The notes beneath the pieces are model-generated. The model was not told the origin of the DNA and did not search any database. It saw nothing but the letters and a program-made list of their open reading frames with translations. From NCBI GenBank assembly GCA_030544215.1, contig JARZZO010000011.1:8418001-8482000 (forward strand): 64,000 nt of DNA, written 5' to 3'. This document shows positions 1 to 12,100 of this stretch, piece by piece. Within the stretch, counting starts at the first letter, position 1. Each line of letters starts with the position of its first letter. Position numbers and translations under genes: made by a program. This DNA is from Zantedeschia hybrid cultivar (taxonomy: Eukaryota; Streptophyta; Magnoliopsida; Alismatales; Araceae).

Positions 1-1990
1 AAAAATATAATAATTATTTTAAATTATTTTTACGTCGAAAAAAATAATCCTTAGAGAGTTTACGCTCTACACTCTCCTAAGGGTCAATAACATTTCCTTT
101 GGACACAGTTAGAGATGTAAATTGGACAGGTTAGGCTGGGTTATGTGATAATTTGGATCTAATTTAAATTCAAATAGTCCAACTCAATTTTTAGTTCAGT
201 CCAAATTTAACTCAAATTCAACTCCAATTCAATAGTGAGTGGGTTGGGTTGAGTTGGATTGAATTGAATGTCCTATTTATAAATGATTTGTTAGAAGTAC
301 TATACTTTTTATATGAATTATTGTAAAAATCAATAAATTAAATCTAACCCAACTTAAATTTAATTAATGTCAATCTAAATTTAATTCAACTCAATTTATA
401 TAACTTAGATCAACCTAATTTTCTTTAATTATCGATTAAATTGAGCTGACCATCCTTCAGCCGTTACCACTTTTCGGTCGCAACAGTCTGTACAATTAGA
501 CCAGCTGAATGTCTTCACTCATTTCATTCTCTTCAATTTAAGTGGATTTTGATGCCGTGTAAAATATCACAATTTATTGGCTTTAGAAATCAATGGTCAA
601 TTCATCCTTAGATAATTTACGATGGTTTTAAATCAAGAATGAAATAAAAAAGTTAATTCAATTTAACTGCGATTTAGATTGGATTTGATTTAGTCTTTAA
701 TCTAATAATCCGTCAAATTCTGATTAAGCCGCTCAACTTAAAGTCGTTTAGTTTTAAAAATAAATTAAAAAGAAGAGGTCAACAGTCAACATCAAGCAGC
801 GCCTGCTTTTTCGATCAAAGTTCTGGACGGGTAGGCCGGTTTGGGACGGCGACCCGCCCACCCGCCCGCGTACTTACTGCTCATTAAGTGCGATGACACC
901 GACCCCACCTCATCACTGACGTCATCCAGTTAAAGGACAAGGCTAGAGATGTTGATGGATATGGTTTGGTTTAATTTAATTTTAGATCAATTTAAATATA
1001 TATATATAACTAATTAAATTTGGTTAACATTTTTAAATCAAAATAAATTAAATAAAAAATCTTCAGTTTGGTTCAGTTTATAATTCGGTTTGGGCTTTTA
1101 ATAGTGTTTAATCTTTTTAAAATCAGAATCAAATGTTTTTTATTTTAAAATTGTAAATATAATGTTAAAATTCTTTGATCTAATTTACTTAGTTTGAATA
1201 AATTTTCTAAACTAATATTGCTATATGCAAATCTTTTTAAGAATGAGTATATATAATGCTTAATAACCTAATCACAAAAACTGCATAGCGAATAAGAGTA
1301 CTACTTGCTGCCTCACATAGAGTATGCCCAAAAAATCAGGAAATTTCGTTTTTAATTTTTTATGGTAGGCTCCACTGTGTTCTTCAACAATTTGATCTTC
1401 TATTAGAAGGCTTAAAAAATAAAAAATCAACTTCTAATTTATTGAGCTCAGCCCGTTAAAAACTTTTTTTATGAGACTTGATTTTTTTTATTTTCTAAAA
1501 TATTATGACCTATCTGATTGGAGATCAGTGCCGACAAACACGTAGGGCATAGTGAAACCGGCCACAAAAAAAACTTCAAAAAAAATTACTTTTTAAGCCG
1601 TACCCATCGTACATGCAATGCAGCAAATACTATTCAACGATTAGGATTAGAGATACATCAAATTCATATCAAATCCGTCCCATTTGTACCCCTAAGTAAA
1701 ATCAGCTATCTTAGATGCTCTTGATTTATACCCAACCAACAGATTAAACTATTCTTCTGACCTTACTATAAAAGTAATATTTGAACGCCCATCATTACTG
1801 TAAGTTCTTATACATAAGCTTGTGATTGATCATTATTATTCTGTTAACGAGAATACCTCGCTTGCAATTAGAATACATCTAGAATGTTGCTCTGGAATAG
1901 ATAAGAAATTATCGAGTGTGCTTTTTTCCGTCCAATGTCAGAAAAAGGTAGGGATATCTTCACAATGAGTAATACTTGCTCCGCATGATG
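1..1990. other. AT-rich upstream region without a recognisable gene
   Basis: No supported coding sequence is visible here. The stretch is AT-rich, with many short variants of AATTTAA and CAACTCAA words around 120-440, which look like an old repeat I cannot classify. A less AT-rich patch at about 780-930 contains CCGCCCACCCGCCC and TGACGTCA. The latter is the palindromic core bound by bZIP proteins, but it is more than 2 kb from the PAH start, so any role in PAH control is only a possibility. Confidence 0.5.
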
Positions 1991-1996
1991 TGCAAC

Positions 1997-2270
1997 CTAA
2001 TTTTTTTATTTTTTAAAGATAATTTAAGGCCGAGTCTATCATGTCTAATATATATGTATAACTTGGTCTCTAATCGAATAACTTAAAAAATCTAAAAACT
2101 TAAAAATCGAGTCTCAATGTACAGTGAAGAACAGTCCTGAATAGGCCGAACTCAATAAAACGGTGCTTGATTTTTTATTTTTTTTATTTTTTTCGAGATT
2201 GTTCAATGTGAGATCGAATTATATAGACATGATAGACATAACCTTAAAAACTTTAAAAATAAAAAAATAG
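1997..2270. mobile_element. MITE-like inverted repeat upstream of PAH
   Basis: The two ends are imperfect inverted repeats. The left arm runs CTAATTTTTTTATTTTTTAA and continues through TAAGGCCGAGTCTATCATGT. The reverse complement of the right arm runs CTATTTTTTTATTTTTAAAG and continues through TAAGGTTATGTCTATCATGT. The arms are about 60 bp and the whole is about 270 bp, with no coding capacity, which fits a miniature inverted-repeat transposable element. I see no clear target-site duplication, so the family is not assigned. Confidence 0.55.
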
Positions 2271-2656
2271 CAAATATTGCTTTTTCACAATAAAATTGTT
2301 GTTGGCTAGAGCGAAAGGGAAGGATACACGTATATATTAATAATAAGCAGCAGAAGAAGAAGAAGTAGATGATGCATTAGCAAATATGCAGGTGCGATAG
2401 CAACGCTGTAATTTTTACAAGTAACCACGATGGCATTTAGTTTAGGCCGTGAAAATATTTTTTAAAATTTTAATATTCTCTTATAAATAAAACTTACCAT
2501 GATTACCTTTCTCTCTCTCTGCACTACAGTAACACAACTGCATACATACATATACATCTCTGAAAACGGCGCAGAAAAAAATGCAATTGAGACAACTTTT
2601 TCCCTCCAAAAAAGATGGGATATTCGTAATGTCAAAATTTTAAGAAAAAGAAAACA

Positions 2657-2691
2657 TATAAATAAAATTCTATCAGGATTGTGCATATAAA
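2657..2691 (+). promoter_or_regulatory. candidate TATA elements for PAH
   Basis: TATAAATA at 2657-2664 and TATAAA at 2686-2691 lie just upstream of the point where base composition shifts from AT-rich to the GC-richer leader of PAH. Either would place a transcription start at roughly 2690-2720, giving a leader of about 480-500 nt before the start codon. This rests on motif and position only; there is no direct evidence of a start site. Confidence 0.3.
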
Positions 2692-2699
2692 CAAGTAAA

Positions 2700-3196
2700 T
2701 ATCCTAATTTGAAAGGGGAAAACTAACCCAAGTGTTCGTCTGGCGGGCCGTACGTCTCTCCTGTTTAGAACTATGAAGCTTTGACGGGTGGGCAAGCCAA
2801 GCTCGATTTGCTCGGATTTCGCTTGGCCGCACGCACATTCCCGAAGATCACACGAATATTCCCCCGTGTCCGATTGCTTCTTCTCTCCACCACTGCTCTT
2901 CCGGTCGCGTTAATCTCCAATTCTGGTGTGTTCTACAACAATTAGCCTGTAACTCGTTACCGTTCTTCTCGAATTGGTGCAGTTTCTTGTGTTCTGGGCG
3001 TGGATTCGACTTGAGGTGCGTGCGCTTCTTCGATCTTGCGTGCTTGCCTTCTTTTCCTGCATCTGAATCGATGATGGTGGTGGTGATGATGCTCGGCTGG
3101 TTCGCAGTGGTTGATCAGCGCTGGAGATCTTGATCTTGTTGTTGGTAGCGAAAAGAGGAGGTGGTGTGGTGGTGGTGTGTTGTTGGTGAGGGAAGG
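2700..3196 (+). promoter_or_regulatory. probable 5' leader (5' UTR) of PAH
   Basis: This non-coding stretch is richer in C and CT runs than the flank (for example TTGCTTCTTCTCTCCACCAC near 2874) and leads directly to the PAH start. It contains one clear upstream reading frame (3071-3133). A leader intron is possible but I cannot place one. The long reading frame on the opposite strand across 2957-4006 is a by-product of the GC-rich first exon. Confidence 0.4.
3071..3133 (+). CDS. uORF in the PAH leader, 20 codons
   Basis: ATG at 3071 opens a short frame reading MMVVVMMLGWFAVVDQRWRS and stops at TGA 3131-3133, 63 nt before the PAH ATG. It does not overlap the main frame. If the transcript starts near 2700, scanning ribosomes would meet these two ATGs first, so the uORF could reduce PAH translation. 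I do not recognise the peptide and conservation is unknown, so this is a candidate only. Confidence 0.3.
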   Translation: MMVVVMMLGWFAVVDQRWRS

Positions 3197-6100
3197 ATGT
3201 ATGCAGTGGAGAGGCTGAGCAGCTACATCACCCGGGGGGTCTACACGGTCTCCGGGCCCTTCCACCCCTTCGGCGGTGCCGTGGACATCATCGTGGTCCA
3301 GCAGCAGGACGGCAGCTTCAAGTCCTCCACCTGGAACGTCCGCTTCGGCAAGTTCCAGGGCGTGCTGAAGACCAAGGAGAAGATTGTCACCGTCTGCGTC
3401 AACGGCGCCGATGCCCAGTTCCACATGTACCTGGATCACAAGGGGGAGGCATACTTTCTTAGGGATGCCGGCGGGGGGGACGATGTCGAGGCCTCCATGT
3501 CGCCTCCTTCCTCTGGGGACGAGGCGGATGGGCAGGTGCAGAATCGGCGGCTGATGGAAGCAGCTCAGAGGTGTGATTATGATGAGAGTTGTGGGAGGGC
3601 GGGGGCGGTCGGCGGTCAGTTCGATGTCGGAGAGAATGGGAAATTGGTGGCGAGGACGAATTCTCGGCGTCCCAGGATCTTTGGCTTTGTATTCGGCAGG
3701 AGAACGATGAAGGAGGGTCGTGATGGTGGGGATATGGAGAGGGTTAGTTCGTTGGAGCGTGCCGAAATTGCGGCCGACCTCTTGGAAGTTAAGTGGTCGA
3801 CGAATCTCCCGACGAATGATCAGATGGGGAACAACTCTTTGAAGGTAGCATCTGATGGGGATAGAGTTGAGAGTGCAGTTGATGGAAAAGCGAGGCAAGC
3901 CGCTATGCGATCTCCCGATGGTGGGGTGGTTCGTGATGACAAGGTAGCTTCTCATCATGAAGAAATTAGTGACACAATTTGTAGTAGCCTTGTAACTGCA
4001 GAGCATACTGATGAGCCAAGATGCAATGGCTATCCTGAGTTAAGAACCTTTGAGGAGGTTATTGAGATATATTCATCAGAAACTTGTGAGTTAGCTCAGG
4101 AGAATGAACGTCTCTCAAGCTCGCTGAAAGCTGTTGAATTTGATATGTCTCTCAAGGAATCTGTTGTTGTGAACCCTGCCATTGATTTGTATAGTCATAA
4201 TTTTCACGAGTTTTCAAGTGATAGGGATTGTCATTTAGCTGCTGGTGTTTCTGCGGAGGGTAATGGAGACATGGGAGTTCCTTCTTTTTTCTATTGTGAA
4301 ACATCAGAAAGCTCAAGTGCGAGGCATGATGTTTCAGCTGGTGCAGCACTTGAAGTTCTGAATTCGTCATCTGAGGGGGAACAAGCCCAAATAAACACTG
4401 AACACTTGAATGACAGAGGTCAGCTGCCATCTGAAGAAAACCACAGATTTGAATCAGGGCCACCTACTGTGAAAGAGAATTTTGATGAATATTGTAATGA
4501 GAATCAAGAGCTCAATAGTCACATGGACTTTATGCAGAATGACCATGCAACAGCAGGAGCTTGTGAGAAGCCAGTTGCGACAAGTGCTGGAGATCTTTCT
4601 ACGGAGTCTCCTCCTTCACATGGTTTATCTTTACAAACTTCGCAGCCTATTGAAACTGAGATTGAGGATGTCATGCAGCAACATATCTTGGAAAAGGAAA
4701 CTTCTCAGGAAAATGTGACGGACACCAACATGTTAGAAATCTCTAAAAGCATGTGTGTGATGGACGGAGGTTCCTCAGAGCTCGGTTATCGTACAATGGG
4801 ATTTAATGTTGATCAACAACTTGCTTCCAGTGATCTAAGAAAATCTCTCAGCAGTTGTGTCACCGGTGGAACCTTGAACACTAGTGATGAAGTTCACGAA
4901 CTGCACAGTCCAATGGAAAGGATGAAACTTGACAAACGTGATTTTCTTGTTGAAGACATAAATATTCATGAATTTAGCTCTAATTTGCATATGTCAGGGG
5001 TAGCAAATGGTGCCATTTCATTACTAGACAACTTGGAGGAAGATCATCTTCTGTTCAATGAAATTGACAACTGTGTGTCCAATGACCATCCTGCACAGTC
5101 AGTAACTGCCGCTGAAATTGAAGCAGAAGATGGTCCATCTATTGCTCCAGAAGGTGGCCTTGGGAACCATGATTCTGCTGACACAAGCCATGATGTGCGC
5201 TATGCAGATATGTCTTCAAAGTCCAAGGTTCAAACGAGTCCAATACCCATTCCTAAGCTTAAGAGAACTTCAGAAGAAAAAGAACAGTGGGTAGGATCTC
5301 TACCAAATATCCGTTCTCACATCCATGATCTTGAAAGGCCCGATGTCCAGCCAACAAGTCATTCTTTGCATATAAAGTCGATCACATCTGTGTGGCCCAC
5401 TCATGGGAAGGATATTTCTAGTTTTCCTAACATCAAACCCAGTCCTGAAAGCAAGTCATCGCAGCCCCAGCTTATGTCTGAGAATGCAACTGTGGTTAAA
5501 GACGACATGCAAAGAAGGGGAGAAGAAAATGACAGGCCAATCAGCCCCACTGTCGGTAAGTCATGTATCTGTGCGCTGCTTCTTTGTGCATTTATCTTCA
5601 ATTGAAGTTATTACAGTCAGTTATTATCATTTGAAAAAGCATTTTGCAGATTTTTAAATTTTTCTTTTCCTTAAACAACCTGACTTTAGATCAATGTTGG
5701 CGGTACCAGTTTAGCACCTACTAACTATTTGAAGTCTTAAAACTTGTTCTGCCTACTTGGATATTGAGGCATAACGAGTAGCTTCAGATATACGTCTGTG
5801 TGACCATTTCTTGTCCCATTATCTAATCGAAGTTTTTAATTTTCTTTTTATTTCATGTGCTAGAGATATCTCTGTGTAGACATTTATTGTTTGAAGGCAT
5901 GGGAGCAGCAGCAGCCTCGAAGGTGTTTGATGCTGAAAAGGTGGACTTGGAAAAGTTTACAGCATTGGGCCCATCACTTGTGGAAAATGGTAAGCTAGTT
6001 ATTAGAATCGGCAGTCGCTACTTTCCGTGGAATGCTGCTGCTCCTATTATCTTGGGGATAGCTTCTTTTGGTCGTGAAGGGATTTTTCATCCTGAAGGTA

Positions 6101-9100
6101 TGATAGCTGTGGACCAAACAGACAAGTCACCTGAAGAGGATCCATCTAGGGCCATAGTCCCCTCTGGAGGGTCATGGAGACTCTGGCCTTTCAATTTCAA
6201 AAAGTCAAGAAGTATAAACCCTACACATTTAGCACCTGATGCCAATAGAACCACAGAGAAAGGCACAGAAATTGTTTCTGTGGACAATAAAACGATAAGT
6301 GACAATAATGTGCAAAAGTCTAGGGTTATGAAGAAGAAGGTGCGATCTGTCACACCAACATCAGAACAACTGGCTTCTCTGAACCTGAAGGAAGGCCAGA
6401 ATTTGGTAACCTTCAGTTTCTCCACCGCGATGCTTGGGAGGCAGCAGGTTATTGAAGTTGACTGTTATCCATATATATAGGCATGTTCATCTAAACAATT
6501 TGGATTTCTGGCATCAGTTTACCTATTCAGGATTTTTGGCATTGTTTTCTAACAGGTTGATGCTAGGATCTATTTGTGGAAATGGAACACTCGCATTGTT
6601 GTCTCAGATGTTGATGGAACAATCACCAAGTGCGTTTGAACTTTTCCTGTTTCCTGTTATCCCATATTTTCAAAGTGTTTTTTCATAATGCTTTTCCTGT
6701 GATAATCTACTTTTCTTTATCGATTTTTGAGAATCATAATTGTCTCACCCTTGGACCTAGTATGGAAATCCTTATTATTCTCAAACATTGAGTTTGTTTG
6801 TTCATGTAATCTGCTTTTATGCTTTAGTAACTTAAAGGAAATGATAACATGTTGAGTTCCTTTGGGACTGAAGTTCTACGTGTTACAGATCAGATGTTCT
6901 TGGACAATTTATGCCTTTGGTTGGGAAAGATTGGTCCCAAACTGGAGTTGCACACCTGTTTTCTGCAATTAAGGTTGGTTACAGCTAATACTTAAATTTT
7001 GAAAGCAGTTTGTTAATTTGCAACTGCCATTGGAATTTTGCATTTGACCACATACCTCATGATTAAAAAAGACATCAGAGTATTTATTTTATTTGGTATA
7101 CCATGATCATAGAGTTCACATGATTAACTACTAGGAATGTTCTCCCAATTCAATACCTATTCCTTGGCTAACATGAACGTGAGTCAGAATGTTTACCAGA
7201 GATGTTCCCTATTTAATATATATTTGTTGACCAATGTGAACATTAGACAGCTATGAAAATGGTAGTAAGGTGTTAGAGAATTCATTGGAAATGCATAGTA
7301 GGATGGTGTGCAATAATGAACATGGACAATGACCTGCAAACATTTGTTGAGAAGGCATTACTATTTTACTGATCTCAAACTTCAAATTTATGTTGTGACA
7401 AGCTGCATCTTGTTCCATATTTATTATTCCTATCGATAACCTTGATACTTAGCTTTTTCTGATCTTCTTCATGTCCTCCATTTACAGACAATGAATTAAC
7501 TGATCATGCCTTTGTTCAGGACAATGGTTATCAATTGCTTTTTCTGAGTGCACGTGCAATCTCTCAAGCATATCTCACACGGCAGTTCCTTTTCAACCTT
7601 AAACAGGTGAGATGGAAACTTGACATGTGATTTTATTTGAAATTGAAACCTGGATGCAAGATTTTACCAATTTCAGACCCTTTTGTTGTTCTCCGTCAAT
7701 TGTAGTTTCTTGATCCCTATATGAATTGACTTCTAGAAGCTCAATGTTCCTTTTTCTCATAGGATGGCAAAGTGCTACCCGATGGCCCAGTTGTAATATC
7801 TCCTGATGGACTTTTTCCTTCACTGTATCGGGAAGGTGATTGTTCCTCCTCTTACTTCAATATGGTTTTAACTCTTCCATGGATATAGCATTTTATCATT
7901 TCACTTTCAAAAAAATAGCATTTTATCATTTGGACAGTGTCCACTGTAAATAGTTTGATAGCTAACTTCTGGAGTAGTATGCCATGTTTCCATCTTCTCT
8001 ATGAATTAGGAAACTATCTGGTTTCTATGAGTTCTCTCATAGTCTTGTAGACATGATTTGTTGTGTCCAGTTGTAATCCTATTTTGCATGTTGTGCATGT
8101 CCAACTTCAGATGACTGTCTCCCTTTATATTCAATGCTGGAATTATCCCTTCAAAGTTATATCGCTTGGGAAAAAATACGTCTTGTGCCCAAGGATTGGC
8201 TAAATTGGATTGGGCAACCAAATGTTGGTTTTGGCGCATTTTCAATCTACAATCTATTGCACAGATTCACGGGGATCTCAGTTAAATTAGGATTGGGAAA
8301 TTAAGAAATAACAAAAATGAGGAATTTGATGAAATGAAAAGTGCTATGAATATGACAAGCAGAAAAGAAGAAAAAAAGTATTGAAGTCTTGAGGCACAAA
8401 TCTTGTCGCTGTTTGCTTACTAATGAGGTCTTCCTGGAGGAACTATCTTTTTTTGTGGATGATGCCACCTCGTGCAAATTTGTGAGTCCACACATACACT
8501 TACAAAAGGAGGACACCATCTTCTTTCCTTTGGAAGAATAAACATATGAAAAGGAAAGGGGAAAAGATGAGAAAAGTGAAGAGAGGAGATATGCATAAAG
8601 TTGTCACCCATTTCCTCTCTGCAAGAAGGAATTAAGTGATTCAGTCAGCACTTCATCAAAGCTTATTATTGACAATTGCAATGGTGAGGATGAAATTGGT
8701 TGAAGCCTTCATTAAATTTGGGGGATTCCTCTATTTAGTTTTAAGCGACTCCCAATAGAGTTTCTTTTGGGCACAAAAGCACGCTCCCATTCAGGGCTTA
8801 GCAAATGTAAGCATCAATTCAGTTCTCTCGAGGGACTCCCATTTGGAATGACGCGGTTTTTTTTTCGTATAATTATATAAACCATTGTTAGAATAAAAGT
8901 TGCAGATTCAACATTCCTACAATTGAACTTGCATGTGTATCACTAAGGCTACGTTTGGGAACTGCAGGTGAAGTACACCTCATAGGAGTACCTTCAGGCA
9001 GAAGTGACCTCAATTAGAAGTACTTGTTAACTCAGAAGTGAAAGGAGTTTGGGAATATAAAATGGACACAGCATTTGAAACACTTCTTCATAAATTTTGA

Positions 9101-12100
9101 CCAAAATACCCCTATGTTATACAATGTATGATGGATAAAAATTAAAAATAAATTAAATTATTAAATAAAAATATACTATTATATCTTTTCTAACGCAAGT
9201 GAAAATATATTAATGTGGAAGATAAGATGTCATACATTTGCACAAGAGTTACCTCTACTGTCTTGGACCCTAAAGAAAAGCTGGGGATGGCAGAAAAATA
9301 CACATGTGTCTCACATATTGTTGTTTTATGAATAGATCTAACCCTATGAACTGATACATCCTATGCATGCTACTGCAACAGACCTGTAAATGGTACAAAC
9401 CTTACAGAGCTTTTCTAGTTTCATGTATTGGGATCCCCTGCCACGAATGGCACCATGAGCATATGTTATATCCTTGGACACTCTGCGTGGTCACTAAACT
9501 AAATGTAAGCGAAAAGATCATTCAACCATGATATCTAGTCATAGGTAAGATAAGGTCTATATCATCATAACTCAAGTTTCATGTATCTTTGAGACTTTTT
9601 GAGTCTTAAGAAAGCGGTACTGGAAGTGTTTGAATTTTGATTATACATGGTTTAGTTATAGTACAGAAGGTTTGTTATAGATGGAGAATTTGAGATCAAG
9701 TTATGAGCTTTTTACAAAAGCAGGGTTAAAAGAAAACTTTTGGGGAAAAAAGGAGGTCGAGCAGTACGTCCATGAAGGAGAAGAGGATAAGCCAGCAACT
9801 TGCGTATGTGAATGAGATGACTCCCAACCAGGTGGTGCTTGCACACTGAAGGGGACGACAAGGCCGAGCAGTCTGTCTGTGAAGGAGAAGAGAAGAGGAG
9901 AAGCCAGCCTGGAAAGTCCTCGGATGAGTGCATCTGTGAATGAGAAGAGAGAAGGGTCTTTGCTTGCGTGAGAGTCCTATTCAAGAAGGTTATTCATGTC
10001 TATCCACCCCTCCCATGAAGCGAAAGAAACCACTCCATGCGGAAGGAGAAAATTTCTCCTTCCATAGAAAGTGAGATTTTCCTTCCACCTGGAGTAAAAG
10101 TTAAAACAGAAAGGAATCCAAATGTACCCTATTTTTTAGGAAGTCATTCATGTAAAAGGAGAAGTCTTCTAGAAGGACAGCCTGAGAATGCTAGTGATGT
10201 GAAAAAGACAATTTTATGTGCATAAATACCATTTAGACTTGGTCCTTTTGCGAATTATTTTCATTTTTAATCATATATGTGCAAATTCAAATGCAGGAGT
10301 GATGAATCTGCAACTTTCATTCTAAGAATGGTTTATATTCACAAAAAATGTAAAAAAAATAAAAGAAGAAAGCTTCTGATTATTCTTATGCTCCTCTTCA
10401 GAAACTAAATCATATTTCGACATAAGAATGTTCACTAAGTAAGCCTGTAGGGGCTTCACCTAAAATGAATAAAGACACACCCACTCAAAGGTTTTTATCA
10501 GTTGACAAATATACAATGGTCAATTTTCAGTGGAAGGCCTCCATTGATTAGAAAAGACTGTCAAGTTTGGGCAACTTGACATTTTTCATAGGCATGGGGT
10601 TTCCCAGCCACCCTACCACTATATGATATTATTTTCTGTATCTATCAGTCTGAATATTGAACCTCCAAAGAAAAAGAGGAGGTTTCATTGAGCACATGAG
10701 AACTTTAAAGATTGAATCTTGAAAGAGGATAGCGGAGCAGTTTTCGTTTATGTTAGAACTTCAACTCTTGGAGGAGGGTTCATCCCTGTGATTACTACTG
10801 AACTATAAGTGAGGGAAATATTTTTGAAGTAAAAAGGAAGAGATGAAAGGAAGTGACTTCTTTTTTGAGCCAGATCATTGTTGTTTCTACCCTTATTTTC
10901 CTTAAAGAATTTCAAGAACAATATATTTATAACCCATCCGTTTTCTTATACACTATCTCTTTTACTACACTTGGGCAGCAACCGTCCCAGTTGTGTGATT
11001 TTTCATTCTTGCACTGCTGAGGGAGAGGTTCATGCCAAAACAGATCAGAGTTTATGGTGTCATCGATCTTCTTATTGTCTGTTTCTGTAGGCTGTCTTTT
11101 GATACTTAGTGGGCTTTGACAGCTGGAGTCCTCTACTGGGTTGTTTCCTGGCCCCCATTGGATGCGGCCTTGGTAAGCAACCATCTAGAAGTTTATCCTT
11201 TTTCCTCTTCTAAGCAAATGAAGGTATCCTTTATTTCAAATGAAGCCCCACACTATAACCGTTACTTTTCCCCATCTGCTCTCTTTTCGTATAGAGGTCG
11301 TCATCATTCCAACACTGAATGGAAAGGTAACTAGGGCCTTCCCTCTAAATCCAATAAACTCCCTCTAGAATGCATACTTACTCCCATTAGTTTTGTTGTG
11401 TGTGAAGCCTTTCATGGTTTATAACGGATCAATGATGTCAACTCTTCTGTCAGAACTCTGGTAAGCCTCTTTTGAGTTTGAAGAAGTGAAAAAAATATGA
11501 TGGTAACTATATGCTACCATGTTAGATGCTAATACGTCGCCTTTCCCTTTTCCCTTTATGCACTCTAAAATGTAGACAATAGTGAATAGAATCTGGGTAA
11601 GGTCCGGTAATTCTAATCTGAATATCCAATTCTTTGGAACTACTTATCATGTAGAAAGTTACTGGAAACTGCTGAGCCTTCTGTCGTGTGGCTGCTTTCT
11701 ATCATTACAGGTCTTGTTCAAAAATTATTCCTCAATTTAATTCATGAATTTATTCCTAGTGGGTCTAGTTCGTGCACACAATTACTGTCCAAAAATTATG
11801 CTAGCTAGGTGGTGCACACAGATATTCTCCAAAAACTATGGTACTTCAAATAAATTGACTTATTTGAAATTTAATTGTGTATTGTTGCCATATTTTAGAT
11901 ACAGATGTAGATGCCTTCTAGGTGTGATGTTTAATGTCAGAGAATTAAAAGTGGTTGAAATGATTATTCAATGCTCAGTTTCTGTTGAATGTTGAATAAA
12001 CATATTGTATTTGAAACATATTGTCTTTTCTTATTTAACTATATCTTAAGTTTGTTCCTTTTTTATGTTGCTTTTAGTTATTCGAAGAGCTCCCCATGAA

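Noticed and set aside
3161..3196. N-terminal extension of PAH by 12 codons
   Set aside because: The frame is open but begins with GTG, not ATG. The ATG at 3197 matches the conserved MYAVxRLSSYI start of lipins.
2957..4006. 349-codon frame on the - strand
   Set aside because: It is antisense to PAH exon 1, where the sense strand encodes the conserved N-LIP domain. Its Arg/Pro/His-rich content reflects GC-rich sense codons.
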